Under the pieces are notes generated by a model. That model had not been told where the DNA came from and searched no databases. It was given only the letters and a program-made list of their open reading frames with translations. Both the position numbers and the translations under genes were made by a program. From an uncultured bacterium (GTDB lineage Bacteria > Cloacimonadota > Cloacimonadia > Cloacimonadales > Cloacimonadaceae), in contig CALLHY010000057.1 in NCBI GenBank assembly GCA_938009275.1, forward strand, positions 1-64,000: 64,000 nucleotides of DNA, read 5' to 3'. The number at the start of each line of letters is the position of its first letter. Position 1 is the first letter of the stretch. Shown one piece after another: positions 8,401-17,363 of this stretch.

Positions 8401-10477
8401 CAAAAAACCAATATCGAACATTCCTGTAAGTGCAGTAAATCATACCCTGTTACCTGGACAGACTCTGGTGGTGAATGCTCAGTTTCCTCAAGAAGTGCTT
8501 TCTGCCCGCTTGTTTGTTACCAAGGAGACCGAGAAAATTGTAAACATTCCCTTCGATTTGCCGGTTATTAATGGCAATTTCTCTGCAGAGTGGACAAATC
8601 CTAATCAAACATCCACGAATTATACTCACAAGATTTATGTGGCTGGCTACTCAGCAAATAATGAGTATGTAGGAAGATCGCAATATAGCGTGGGAAAACC
8701 TAACGTAATGCATCTGACAACAATCCCAGCAGAACCTGCCTGGATAGACTCGGTTTCTTTTAAAGCAAAGGTATTTAGCCCCGTTCCCATAAATACCCTT
8801 ACCTGTCGAGTCCGAATGGATAGCCTTTGGGTTAGTATCCCCATGCAAAAAACAACTACCGACAGCACCGAATACGTTAGTTCTACGAAGTATCAGCCCA
8901 AAAGAACAGGAAAAGAGATATCTGTAAAGTACATAATGAACACAGAAAATGGGAATACAGAGTCCTTCTTAACCTCTTATACTATTCGAGGTCCTGAACT
9001 ACTACTAAAGGACATTCAACTTGTTCAGCAGGGGTCAGATTTGGCGGTGAAAGTCCTTAGCACCAACGTTGGTAATGCCAATTCTCTGGAAACTGGTCTA
9101 AGTTTGTACTATGGACAACCATCTACCTCCTTCAGCAACATGACGTTTCATTCAAAACATCCATTCCCGCCTCTATCTGTTGGACAAGAGAGGTGGGATT
9201 ACCTACCCTTAACTAGTTTGAACCAGGCAAACTTGAAGATTCAAGCTCGTGTCGACAGTAGCAACGTTAATCAGGAGTGGAGCCCTTATGACACGTTCGT
9301 AAATGATGCTACTAACTATATCGAGTTTCTTGTTCCCGTAAACTATCACAGTATTGGCAATGCCGGGGGCAGTTTCACCAGTATTGATGCCAATGTTCTA
9401 TGCAGCATTCCTGCAGGTATGGTACCGAGTCCCAATTCGGCAATATTCTCCATGGAAGCGTTGGCACCCAGAGAGTATCTGTACCAACCAGACTTAAAAC
9501 CGATACTCTTTAGAAATGTCGAATCAATATCGGCAAACCAGGGTTCTGTGCCGTATCAATTGACTGCATTGGACACAAGTTTGCTAAATGCAGAAGGCAT
9601 CTTCAAAGATAATCAACAGGTGCAGTTAACCTTCTATTACCACCCTACGGACAATGATACCCAATCACTGGAAAATGGGAATACATTCAAAATCTATCGT
9701 TACAACGAAGAATATCAAAAATGGGTCTTAAGAGGTGGACACATCAACACCAGCTTGAATACTGTAACCTTGGAAGTTGATCGTCCCGGGATATACACTT
9801 TATTCAGAAATACTGATTTTAGCGGACCAACTATCGATGTAAATGTTCAAGATCAGGAGTTTACAGTAGGTGGCTATGTTGCAGGAAACGGTGTGATATC
9901 GTTACTTCTGTCCGATGCAAATGGAATTGACGTGATCGACGATACCATTAAGCTATATATGAACGGAACACAGATACCCCAGGAGTCATTCGTTATTTCG
10001 GTAAATAGAGAGAACATCAACAGGATTCCCATAAAGTATCAATTGGCACTGGGTAAGGGATATCACGAGTTAAAGGTAGACTGTACAGACTTGAATGGCA
10101 ATTACAATACACGAGACATCCAGTTCATTGTGAATGATGTTTTCGATATCGTAAACATTGCAAACTACCCCAATCCCGTTTTAGGTAGAGCAGAAGAACC
10201 AAAGAATGATGGTAGAACACGGTTTACATACGTACTTACCGACGGCGCAGACGAGGTTACGATAAAGGTGTTTACGGTTAGCGGAAGATTAGTAAAAACC
10301 TTTAGTAATCTTCCAATAGGGGTTGGCTACCATGAGTATCCGAGAACCTTATATGGTTGGGATTGTAAAGATGAGAATGGTTATGCTCTTGCGAACGGAG
10401 TATACTTCTATCGTGTTATTGCCCGTAAGGGTGATAAGCATATTGAGAAAACCATGAAAATGGCAATCTTGAAGTAG
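5462..10477 (+). CDS. porU: PorU-like C25 (gingipain-family) cysteine protease with sorting domain
   Basis: Probably the type IX secretion sortase, or a large exported gingipain-like protease. The best start is ATG 5462, behind GGAG at 5448 and opening a clear signal peptide (MRYNLILLIMLLPLLAVATP); an upstream in-frame ATG at 5366 lies inside purD. This gives 1671 residues. The C25 catalytic pair is visible as His850 in MGHGGG and Cys883 in LACYAS. After the protease come Ig-like and beta-sandwich regions. The C-terminus is a Por/FlgD-like sorting domain (NYPNP..., VKTF..., GVYFYRVIARKGDKHIEKT). PorU of Bacteroidetes is nearer 1150 residues, so this one is long. The next gene is PorV-like, matching the PorU-PorV partnership at the outer membrane. 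Whether it is the sortase or a cargo protease is not settled by sequence alone. Confidence 0.85.
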   Translation: MRYNLILLIMLLPLLAVATPIKMVQENQDVLQLKFSLPAYSIEDTIIKGAKWQKIVCEDASASGEEGYPELMVFSTAVAVPVDGDYSIVVETSESSTLSNINLQPAISMSVEGDEPVYSRVANVRAYNNDELFPAQLVSKGEPAFIGNRKFVPLLVYPFQYRAKSKMLVVYSDISIRVVINGTKTATRNWQERSNPLDSGSSNFFINEASSKSWRLEKQRDDSYQSPKSGITGVNEIQIIVDSEGIYKISYQYLMSLVTLMADSLQISTSWTPASVDPRYLELSDEYGQVPIHFHGENDGRFDPGDYFEFYGDRHYGDDGYMDDYTAENVYTLKLIDRFGARLVVENGGLVVSSVPLSSIPDSYEETVHFEKQLVSDKLGNGWSQSTDFYREDIWFWKKINAPNLEIIPVELQYPKDSNIRTASAKVSLMGLTYYPGNLGANQYDHDATVRLNSAMINTHSWRNQSEKVFSNASPIPNSFLRHGTNNFYISLSGNTVMTDKEQIMLDYAQITYWREYKTDTDYIKFSKPSTTNNNLMQFAVSGFSNPDISVYKIGSSVFSNMQIEPFNINGGAPWTVTLQDSVYSSSVKYIALTEEQKKTPKLARLNIPSDLKNPNNTGEVLLLTVGEFVEAEGTNQLKNNWMAKGYTVKVVDVQDIYDEFNAGIVSAESIKSFISYAYNNWSEPQISHIVLLGEGVEDTRDESPSRIYNKVPVKKLWTFKHGATASDNWYACVVGDDPLPDMAISRINVWTEQHILDYAAKATLYHTNPQTSKLWNGHVTLTAGGKITDPDDVFAQQSEVIRRRSIPSDFRVSRVFTNTQTVSSDYFGGASHLKDAFNNGTKYLQFMGHGGGRVWADYNLFGFNDVATLNNSVYPIVVSLACYASAFDTNGMSSISEAFVLLPGKGAIGSAGFSGLGYLIQDLDWGLAYTDALFKRDFETVGDAWVYTLAKFYTVTTSRQAQFAMTNGAVYLGDPVISFKKPISNIPVSAVNHTLLPGQTLVVNAQFPQEVLSARLFVTKETEKIVNIPFDLPVINGNFSAEWTNPNQTSTNYTHKIYVAGYSANNEYVGRSQYSVGKPNVMHLTTIPAEPAWIDSVSFKAKVFSPVPINTLTCRVRMDSLWVSIPMQKTTTDSTEYVSSTKYQPKRTGKEISVKYIMNTENGNTESFLTSYTIRGPELLLKDIQLVQQGSDLAVKVLSTNVGNANSLETGLSLYYGQPSTSFSNMTFHSKHPFPPLSVGQERWDYLPLTSLNQANLKIQARVDSSNVNQEWSPYDTFVNDATNYIEFLVPVNYHSIGNAGGSFTSIDANVLCSIPAGMVPSPNSAIFSMEALAPREYLYQPDLKPILFRNVESISANQGSVPYQLTALDTSLLNAEGIFKDNQQVQLTFYYHPTDNDTQSLENGNTFKIYRYNEEYQKWVLRGGHINTSLNTVTLEVDRPGIYTLFRNTDFSGPTIDVNVQDQEFTVGGYVAGNGVISLLLSDANGIDVIDDTIKLYMNGTQIPQESFVISVNRENINRIPIKYQLALGKGYHELKVDCTDLNGNYNTRDIQFIVNDVFDIVNIANYPNPVLGRAEEPKNDGRTRFTYVLTDGADEVTIKVFTVSGRLVKTFSNLPIGVGYHEYPRTLYGWDCKDENGYALANGVYFYRVIARKGDKHIEKTMKMAILK

Positions 10478-10488
10478 TGGAGTTCACG

Positions 10489-11505
10489 ATGAAAAAGATA
10501 AAGATTACTACTATCATGCTTATATTGGTTATAAGCATCACTCCCTTGTTTGCTGGCAGGTATGCAGGTGATTTCATGATGATTGGCGCAGGCGTTAAAG
10601 CTCTGGGCATGGGTGGAGCTTTTTCTGCATTAGCCGATGATGGTTCCGCGATATATTGGAATTCTGCTGGCATAAGCCACATAAGAGAAACGGAACTTTC
10701 TGCCATGCACGCTTTTTTGTATAAGGGGCTTGCTGCATATGATCACATTGCATTTGTTCAGCCTTTACCGAACCAGGTTTCAATAGGGGTTAGCATTACT
10801 CGGCTTTCCGTGAGCGAGATACCATACTTCAGCGAGAAGTATCTTGTTGGTACCAATGTTGACCAACGAATAAACAATAGCCTATACCATTTACCAGGGG
10901 TTCCTGATGGCACCTTTAACAGCAGGGATGACCTATATCAGTTTGCATTCGCCAAAAACATACATTATGATGCGAACATGGGATGGCTTTTTTTTGAAGT
11001 GCCATTTGACTTTAGTTTTGGTGGTGCCATCAAGCTGATTAAGCGGTCAATATCTGATAAAATGGGAACTGGTACTGGACTGGATTTCGGATTTAAAGCT
11101 AAAACGGATTTGGCAGTCATCTTTGACCAGGAGTTTTTTGGCGACTTGCTCTTTGGAGTTAACTTCCAAGATATTCAAGGCACCGACATAGCTTGGAACA
11201 CACCAAGTGAGATAAAGGATGAAGTGCTTTTTAATACCAAGGTTGGAGTTGCTCTTGTGCAACCCATCAAAGCCCTCAGGTCTACAGTGTCCCTGGCTTA
11301 CGATAGTGACTATGTGTATGGTGGAACACAGCATTATGGATTGGACTGGGAATATGATGGGAAGGCAAGTCTTAGAGCGGGATATTACGACAAGAACTAC
11401 AGTTGCGGTGCCTCTGTAAAGCTTTATGGTATTATGCTGGATTATGCACTTATAACTAACCCGATCGGTATTACTAATCGATTGGGTTTGAGAGTTAAGT
11501 TTTAG
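10489..11505 (+). CDS. porV: PorV-like outer-membrane beta-barrel protein
   Basis: The 338 residues start at ATG 10489, preceded by GTGGAG. They open with a signal peptide (MKKIKITTIMLILVISITPLFA) and the hallmark of the PorV/PorQ family: GAGVKALGMGGAFSALADDG followed by IYWNSAGIS. The rest alternates short polar and hydrophobic stretches as in a FadL-like barrel and ends in an aromatic residue (RLGLRVKF). In type IX secretion PorV shuttles cargo to the PorU sortase. Its position 11 bases behind the C25 protease supports that job here. Confidence 0.85.
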   Translation: MKKIKITTIMLILVISITPLFAGRYAGDFMMIGAGVKALGMGGAFSALADDGSAIYWNSAGISHIRETELSAMHAFLYKGLAAYDHIAFVQPLPNQVSIGVSITRLSVSEIPYFSEKYLVGTNVDQRINNSLYHLPGVPDGTFNSRDDLYQFAFAKNIHYDANMGWLFFEVPFDFSFGGAIKLIKRSISDKMGTGTGLDFGFKAKTDLAVIFDQEFFGDLLFGVNFQDIQGTDIAWNTPSEIKDEVLFNTKVGVALVQPIKALRSTVSLAYDSDYVYGGTQHYGLDWEYDGKASLRAGYYDKNYSCGASVKLYGIMLDYALITNPIGITNRLGLRVKF

Positions 11506-11513
11506 GAGATTTT

Positions 11514-12284
11514 ATGAAGACTTTACTCAGACTAATCGTGTGCCTCATGCTTCTGGTTACACTTTCATGTTCTGGAGATGACCCTCTGGATCAAGATACC
11601 GAAGCACCAACTCAGCCAACGTTGAGACCTCATTTGGGGGATACTGGTGATCAGCCTGTAACCTGGAACGGGCAGAATATTACGCTAAATGATGATACTA
11701 ATGGCATAGATACTGTATCTGATGGTAACTTTATTCGCATTCCCTGGGAACCATTTATCGATACCGATCTAAGCCATGTGAAAGTATTCAGGTTCTCAAA
11801 TCATGATGCTAACCCGGTTGAGATTGCCGCCAGTGTTCCATCATCGGAGCGATATTATCTGGATACAGACAATCAGCTACAGGAGAGGGTATGGTATTCA
11901 TACTTTATTCATCTGTACGACTCCAATGGTAACTACAGCGTTTCGGATACAGTCTCATACGCACTATTATCCAAATGCTTGTTAGATTATCCTGCTAATA
12001 ACGAGATTGTTCCGCTTTTTAACTTAAAACTTCGCTGGACATCAGATGGAGTGAATGCCAGTTCGTTCAGATTGTTAATGTGGAACGAAGAAAACGAGTT
12101 AATACACCATCAGGATGTGTATATTGACATCCCCGAGGATGTATATGAAATTCCTGTTCCTGCGAATTTGAACGTTAGTTCAGGTGATGTTATTAGATGG
12201 CGTGTTGATGCATTTGATGATGAGTTTGGATACGAAATCAAACTAGGCTCAGAATCGTCAGAACGTATATTCATAATACAATAG
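11514..12284 (+). CDS. Lipoprotein, fibronectin-III-like, function unknown
   Basis: 256 residues starting at ATG 11514 behind AGGAG, 8 bases after the porV-like gene. A lipoprotein signal peptide ends in the lipobox LSCSG, so the mature protein should be lipid-anchored. The body is acidic and beta-rich; phrases such as VSDGNFIRIPWEPF and FRLLMWNEENELIHHQDVYI look like two fibronectin-III-type sandwiches. Its place in the operon suggests a surface or secretion-associated role, which is inference only. Confidence 0.8.
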   Translation: MKTLLRLIVCLMLLVTLSCSGDDPLDQDTEAPTQPTLRPHLGDTGDQPVTWNGQNITLNDDTNGIDTVSDGNFIRIPWEPFIDTDLSHVKVFRFSNHDANPVEIAASVPSSERYYLDTDNQLQERVWYSYFIHLYDSNGNYSVSDTVSYALLSKCLLDYPANNEIVPLFNLKLRWTSDGVNASSFRLLMWNEENELIHHQDVYIDIPEDVYEIPVPANLNVSSGDVIRWRVDAFDDEFGYEIKLGSESSERIFIIQ

Positions 12285-12286
12285 AT

Positions 12287-12306
12287 AACCACGATAACTG
12301 TGGTTT
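12287..12306 (+). terminator. Weak stem-loop after the lipoprotein gene
   Basis: AACCAC and GTGGTT pair around a 7-base loop directly after the stop codon at 12284. No clear T-run follows, so it is at most a weak terminator for the Por-type operon. Confidence 0.3.
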
Positions 12307-12406
12307 CGGATAAACACTATTAGCCAAGGAATGAGATGAAATACAGATTTATCTTGACTATAACAGCAAAGCACAGAATTTAACGAAAAATGAATAAGAG
12401 GATATT

Positions 12407-12892
12407 GTGAAGAGGATATTGTTTACACTCCTGTTGATGGGGTTTACCTTGTCTTTATTTTGCCAGGGAACCATTAGTTATACCCCTTCATCCAGCATTT
12501 CTGCCTATACGTACGATGGCATTCGCAGCGGTGTTGAGAAGCTAAAAATGAATACCTACATATTGGGGCAGGTGTACAAACCTGGGCTTTACGTTGTTCC
12601 TGATGACACTGATTTTCTTAGCTTATTAGCATTGGCAGGCGGACCTAGAGAGGATGCAAAGCTCTCGAAGATCAGAATAGTTCGGCCTTCTGCTGAGGGT
12701 GATAAAGTTATATGGGTGAACTTCAAGAAATACCTCGAAACAGGTGATGCATCCCTAATTCCTGCACTTCAACCAGGAGACACTGTAGTTATCTCTGGTA
12801 CAATATTCTATGCTTTCTCACGAGCTGCAGACTTCCTGTCTAAAGCTGCAATAGCTCTTAGCGTTTACAATCTTGTAACAAACATCAAGTAA
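12407..12892 (+). CDS. SLBB-domain polysaccharide-export-type protein
   Basis: 161 residues from GTG 12407. A signal peptide (MKRILFTLLLMGFTLSLFCQG) is followed by one SLBB domain: YILGQVYKPGLYVVPDDTDFL, LLALAGGPREDAKLSKIRIVR, LQPGDTVVISG. The C-terminus has a hydrophobic stretch. SLBB proteins act in export of polysaccharide across the outer membrane. This one is much shorter than Wza, lacks the Poly_export domain, and lies 16 bases before a tyrosine autokinase, so it is probably an accessory part of an exopolysaccharide exporter. Confidence 0.85.
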   Translation: MKRILFTLLLMGFTLSLFCQGTISYTPSSSISAYTYDGIRSGVEKLKMNTYILGQVYKPGLYVVPDDTDFLSLLALAGGPREDAKLSKIRIVRPSAEGDKVIWVNFKKYLETGDASLIPALQPGDTVVISGTIFYAFSRAADFLSKAAIALSVYNLVTNIK

Positions 12893-12908
12893 CGAGGGTA
12901 ACTCTTTT

Positions 12909-15194
12909 ATGGAAAATCAAACTAACACTTCTCCAATTCAAGACGAAATAAAGCTGTCCGATTACCTTAGAATTGTACTTCAATATAGATACCTGATTGT
13001 TCTTGTGTTTTCGTTGGTGGTTGTCACAACTGTGTTTTATACAGCCAGGCAACCTAAGATTTACTCTGCTTCAGCCAGAATCCTGCTTGAAGACCAACAA
13101 GGGAATGCAGATTTGTTATTTCTTGCAACACCTGGAGTTGGGAAGAATACACTAAATAACCAAATAGAACTTATTCGTAGCAAACCTATCATGAGCCTGG
13201 CATGGGATATCATGAAGAAATACCCTGATTGGGACACCTTTCCAGCTAATGTCTCTGGTAATCCAGTTGGAAGTTTACGCAGAATGAAGATAGAATCAAA
13301 ACGCGAAACTGACATTCTAACCATTAGCTTTGAATCCACCAATCCCATTGAAGCAATGGCAGCGGTTAACTCTATATCAGAAGCTATTCAACAGCAAAAC
13401 ACTCAGTATGCTAGATTGGAGTTTACAACTATCAGAGAATTTCTGGAAACACAGCTTGATGCAATTTCTCGCAGGTTGCAAAGCTCAGAGAATGATTTGC
13501 GTGAGTTTAAAAACCTGAATAAACTTACTCAACTATCTGCTGAAACTACGGAGCTTATAAAAAAGGCATCGGAGCTAGAGGCATTGTATGAGTCTTCATT
13601 AACTGAAATGGCGGTAAGTGCAAAATCCCTTGATATGCTAAACAGGCAATTGCGCGAACAAGATTCTCTTTTGGTTGATGTTGGCAATATTCTAAAGGCT
13701 CCATACATAAATGAGTTGCGTAAGCAGATAGTAGATACTCAAGCTCTTATTACGAAGTTAGTAACCAAAAATGAATACCCTCTGGATCATCCTCAGATTC
13801 TTCTCTTAAATCGTGAACTTGAAAATGCCAAAGCTACCCTGGATTTAGAAGTACGTAAGCTGGTTGCCTTATCCGTCGATAATGATCCACTTACTACCCG
13901 AAGCGAGCTTTTGGGTAGAATCATCCAAGCCAATTTAGAATTAGAGATTGCCAGGGCCCGTGTTGATGGCCTGGAACAGACTAAGGAAATGTATGATCAA
14001 CGTATCATCGCCATACCCAACACGGAGCTTGAATTAGCCAGACTAACCAGAAACATGATGCTCGATGAAAAAATTCATGGCATCATGATGGAAAAATACG
14101 AGGATGCGAAGATAGCAGAACAGGCCAAAGTAGGTAATGTTCGCATCATAGACTATGCTGAGCGTCCAACTATACCCATTAAACCCCGGGTTTCAATGAA
14201 CATTTTGGTTGGCATTATTTTGGGTATAGGATTGGGTATAGGTGCAGCATTTGTAGTGCATTCTCTGGATACCAAGCTTAGAACTTTGGAAGATATGGAA
14301 ACCTTCGTGCGCCTACCCATTGTGGGAACTATTCCTCTAATACGCGAATCAGAATCCAAGCTTCAAGAGTTTAACTATATGATTGAAGCAGCTGAAGGTG
14401 AGAACCGTGAGCAGTTAACTCGATCCATGCATTTTGTGTTAATGCAGTTGGTTTCACATTATGCTCCCAAGTCACCCATTGCCGAAGCCTATCGCACCCT
14501 AAGAACCAATATACTTGCGCGGAAAGCTGAAGGCAGCACAACATTGCTCATCACCTCCTCTGGACCCAAGGAAGGTAAATCTACCACGATATCCAATCTT
14601 TCTATTACTCTGGCTCAAATGAATAGCAAGGTAGTTCTGATTGATATGGACATGCGCAGACCCACCATACACGCGAAATTCGGGCTCGAAAAAGAAAACG
14701 GTGTTAGCGACTACTTGATTGATCAGGATGTAACCTTAGCTCAAGTGGTAAAGCCCTCTGGGATTATGAATTTGGATATCATCACCAGTGGTTTTGTCCC
14801 TCCAAATCCTTCAGAATTGATTGCGTCCCCCAGAACCGATATTCTTATTGAAGAGCTAAAAAGAAACTACGATTATATCTTATTCGATACTCCACCTATC
14901 ATTGCTGTAACTGATGCGCTAATCTTAACCAAGAAAGTTGATATGACCTTCATCGTGGTTCGCTGCGGCTTCACCGAAAAGGGCATCATAAAGCGCACCA
15001 AAGAGCTTATGGAAAACATCGACGGCAACATAGACGGTATAATTGTAAACAGCATCTACGTTCAGAAGTACTACAGTAAGCAAAACTACTATTATTACTA
15101 CTACTACTATTACTATTACTATGGTGACGAGGTTCCTAAAAAGCAAAAGAAGAATGTTAACCGCTTCTTACGCAAAAATAAATCTCTTTCTTGA
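12909..15194 (+). CDS. Wzz-type chain-length protein fused to BY-kinase, poly-tyrosine tail
   Basis: 761 residues. The N-terminal Wzz domain starts DEIKLSDYLRIVLQYRYLIV and has two membrane segments (near residues 30-50 and 430-450) around a coiled periplasmic region. The cytoplasmic part is a bacterial tyrosine kinase: Walker A GPKEGKST, Walker A' VVLIDMDMRRP, Walker B ILFDTPP. It is the usual inner-membrane regulator of exopolysaccharide export and autophosphorylates its tail tyrosines. Here the tail contains 12 consecutive tyrosines (15087-15122) after a YYSKQN, then a lysine-rich end. The last 41 bases overlap ispE. Confidence 0.95.
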   Translation: MENQTNTSPIQDEIKLSDYLRIVLQYRYLIVLVFSLVVVTTVFYTARQPKIYSASARILLEDQQGNADLLFLATPGVGKNTLNNQIELIRSKPIMSLAWDIMKKYPDWDTFPANVSGNPVGSLRRMKIESKRETDILTISFESTNPIEAMAAVNSISEAIQQQNTQYARLEFTTIREFLETQLDAISRRLQSSENDLREFKNLNKLTQLSAETTELIKKASELEALYESSLTEMAVSAKSLDMLNRQLREQDSLLVDVGNILKAPYINELRKQIVDTQALITKLVTKNEYPLDHPQILLLNRELENAKATLDLEVRKLVALSVDNDPLTTRSELLGRIIQANLELEIARARVDGLEQTKEMYDQRIIAIPNTELELARLTRNMMLDEKIHGIMMEKYEDAKIAEQAKVGNVRIIDYAERPTIPIKPRVSMNILVGIILGIGLGIGAAFVVHSLDTKLRTLEDMETFVRLPIVGTIPLIRESESKLQEFNYMIEAAEGENREQLTRSMHFVLMQLVSHYAPKSPIAEAYRTLRTNILARKAEGSTTLLITSSGPKEGKSTTISNLSITLAQMNSKVVLIDMDMRRPTIHAKFGLEKENGVSDYLIDQDVTLAQVVKPSGIMNLDIITSGFVPPNPSELIASPRTDILIEELKRNYDYILFDTPPIIAVTDALILTKKVDMTFIVVRCGFTEKGIIKRTKELMENIDGNIDGIIVNSIYVQKYYSKQNYYYYYYYYYYYYGDEVPKKQKKNVNRFLRKNKSLS
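15087..15122 (+). repeat. TAC/TAT codon tract encoding 12 tyrosines
   Basis: Twelve consecutive tyrosine codons, TAC and TAT mixed irregularly, inside the autokinase gene. The low-complexity tract could gain or lose codons by slippage in multiples of three and so vary the number of phosphorylatable tyrosines. Confidence 0.9.
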
Positions 15195-15966
15195 GGTAAC
15201 CGGTAAGTTACCCAATGGCTATCACAAGGTCAATACTGTATTGAGCAGTATTGACCTGTGTGATTATATCAGCTATGACCTCTCCCCGCGGGGTGACATA
15301 AGCTTTAGCTGCAATTATGAAGAACTGGCAACACCGGATAATCTTATCTGCAAGATTGCTATGCACCTAAAGGATAGATACCGTGTTTCAGCGGGTATAT
15401 CCATCTATTTAGATAAACGCATTCCCATAGCCGCAGGTTTAGGGGGTGGTAGCAGCAATGCTGCTAATTGCATAGAATCTCTGAACCAACTGTGGCAGCT
15501 TGGGCTATCGACTTCTGAAATGCATGCAATTGCGGCTGAGTTCGGCAGTGACATAAACTTCTTTCTTCAAGGTGGCTGTGCCTTGGGAGAGAACCGGGGT
15601 GAACAGATTAGCCCCCTACCCTTCATAGATATTCCAATGATACTTCTCATAAACCCAAATATTCCAATAGCCAGCTCTACAGCCTACAAACTGATTGGCT
15701 CTGTGAACTACATAAGCAAGAGCTTTGATCCTGCCAGGTTATCGAGCAGTTGCTTTAACAGGCTTGAGAGAGGCATTCGCAAAGCATACCCAATAATTGA
15801 TAAACTACTTGTTGACCTAAGCACCTTCGGTACTGAAGTAGCTATGATGAGCGGGAGCGGATCTACTTGCTTTGGGATATTCAAAGATGAAGCCAGGCTA
15901 AATGATTGTAAAGCTTATTTCGATGCTCTTGGAATGATAACCATCAGAACCAAGACAATCAGCTAA
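15154..15966 (+). CDS. ispE: 4-diphosphocytidyl-2-C-methyl-D-erythritol kinase
   Basis: Phosphorylates CDP-methylerythritol in the non-mevalonate isoprenoid pathway. It is a GHMP kinase with ASYAKINLFLEVTGKLPNGYH at the N-terminus, the ATP loop PIAAGLGGGSSNAA and a C-terminal MMSGSGSTCFG. I place the start at ATG 15154, six codons before AKINLF as in other family members; an ATG at 15121 would add 11 residues from the kinase tail. The gene begins inside the preceding coding region (41-base overlap, different frame), so translation is probably coupled. About 270 residues, slightly short for the family. Confidence 0.94.
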   Translation: MLTASYAKINLFLEVTGKLPNGYHKVNTVLSSIDLCDYISYDLSPRGDISFSCNYEELATPDNLICKIAMHLKDRYRVSAGISIYLDKRIPIAAGLGGGSSNAANCIESLNQLWQLGLSTSEMHAIAAEFGSDINFFLQGGCALGENRGEQISPLPFIDIPMILLINPNIPIASSTAYKLIGSVNYISKSFDPARLSSSCFNRLERGIRKAYPIIDKLLVDLSTFGTEVAMMSGSGSTCFGIFKDEARLNDCKAYFDALGMITIRTKTIS

Positions 15967-16394
15967 CCACAGATCACATATCTCACAAGCGACCTCTTTT
16001 ATAATACTTATATAGCACAAACTGAATATATCTGAGGCGTGCGAAACAATGATTCTGCCATCCCCTTTGTTTCATAATTTTTACAAGAGCTTCCCTGCTG
16101 CTTCCCTGCTCCTATCCTGTATTCGACAGGGGATAGCAGCAAGGAAGCAGCAGGGAAGCCCTAGGTTTGGGTTCGTAAACAAGCATTTATGCAAAGAGGG
16201 CAGCAAGGGGGGTAAGTCTAAGTTTTGCAATAAATATGCTTTGACAAAAAGCAGCCTTCTAAAAAACTTGTAAGACTTGCCGATATTTGCAAGCATGTTG
16301 TGCTGTATCTATTTAATACAGTTGATATTGCATGCTTTAGATGGATCATGTATCCAAAAGGCTAAGAACTAAGGTAAACAAGAGAGAAGGATAA
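15967..16394. other. Intergenic stretch between ispE and prs
   Basis: No gene seen. It contains the family-1 palindrome at 16089-16159. The rest is AT-rich and presumably holds the prs promoter, which I could not place with confidence. Confidence 0.4.
16089..16159. repeat. Family-1 palindromic repeat, copy 2
   Basis: Arms GCTTCCCTGCTGCTTCC and GGAAGCAGCAGGGAAGC flank an imperfect inner stem around TATCCTGTATTCGACAGGGGATA. It matches copy 3 (45079) in the inner region and copy 1 (1014) in the outer arms. Confidence 0.88.
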
Positions 16395-17342
16395 GTGTTT
16401 TCGAAGCTTAAGTTATTAACAGGTAATGCCAATCGCCCTTTAGCAGAGGAAGTTGCCCGCCATGCAGGCATACCTCTGGGTGATATTGACCTGTTCAAAT
16501 TCTCAAACGACGAGTCCTTTGTAAAGATTAACGACAACGTGCGTGGAGCTGACGTGTTCATCATTCAGCCCACCAGCTATCCAGTTAATGATAACCTCAT
16601 GGATTTGCTAATAATAATAGATGCTCTTAAGCGGGCATCAGCACAGCGCATAAACTGCGTTATTCCTTATTATGCCTATGCAAGATCGGACAAGAAAGAT
16701 CAGCCGCGAGTGCCTATTACTGCAAAGCTTGTGGCAGACTTGATAACCGTAGCCGGAGCTGACAGGGTTATCACTGTTGATCTTCATGCAGAGCAGATTC
16801 AGGGCTTTTTTAATATACCGGTTGATCACCTGTTTTCCATACCCAGTTTTGCCAGGTACTTCAAGAGTATTATGCAGATGGAAGACATCGTTGTAGTGTC
16901 TCCTGATTCCGGTGGTGCAAACCGAGCCAGAGCATTGGCAAAACGCCTAAATTGCTCACTGGCAATTGGCGATAAGCGTAGAAGCGGAAACGATGATAAG
17001 AGCGAATTGTTGAACATTATTGGTGATGTTTGCGGTAAAACTGCCATTTTGTTCGATGACATAATTGATACTGGCGGAAGCCTGATTAAGGTTGCCGTAG
17101 CTTTGCAAGCTCAGGGTGTGAAACGCGTGTTTGCCGCATGCACACATGGTGTGTTAAGTGGCAGTGCAGTTAAAAACCTTGAGGATTCGCCCATTGAAAA
17201 GCTCTTTATCACCAATACAATTGAGCTTTCTGAAGAAAAGAAAGCAAGCAGCAAAATTGTGCAGCTATCCATTGCGGAGATGCTGGCAATCGCTATAAAA
17301 AAGATACATATAGAAGAGTCAATAAGCATATTGTTTAGATAG
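16395..17342 (+). CDS. prs: Ribose-phosphate pyrophosphokinase
   Basis: Makes PRPP from ribose 5-phosphate and ATP for nucleotide, histidine and tryptophan synthesis. The 315 residues show the N-terminal LLTGNANRPLAEEVA, the flexible-loop region YYAYARSDKKDQPRVPITAK, VDLHAEQIQGFF, VVSPDSGGANRARALAKRL and the PRPP loop ILFDDIIDTGGSL. The start is GTG 16395 after AGAAGGATAA. rplY follows 21 bases later. Confidence 0.96.
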   Translation: MFSKLKLLTGNANRPLAEEVARHAGIPLGDIDLFKFSNDESFVKINDNVRGADVFIIQPTSYPVNDNLMDLLIIIDALKRASAQRINCVIPYYAYARSDKKDQPRVPITAKLVADLITVAGADRVITVDLHAEQIQGFFNIPVDHLFSIPSFARYFKSIMQMEDIVVVSPDSGGANRARALAKRLNCSLAIGDKRRSGNDDKSELLNIIGDVCGKTAILFDDIIDTGGSLIKVAVALQAQGVKRVFAACTHGVLSGSAVKNLEDSPIEKLFITNTIELSEEKKASSKIVQLSIAEMLAIAIKKIHIEESISILFR

Positions 17343-17363
17343 TATAAAGAGATGGAGGAATAA

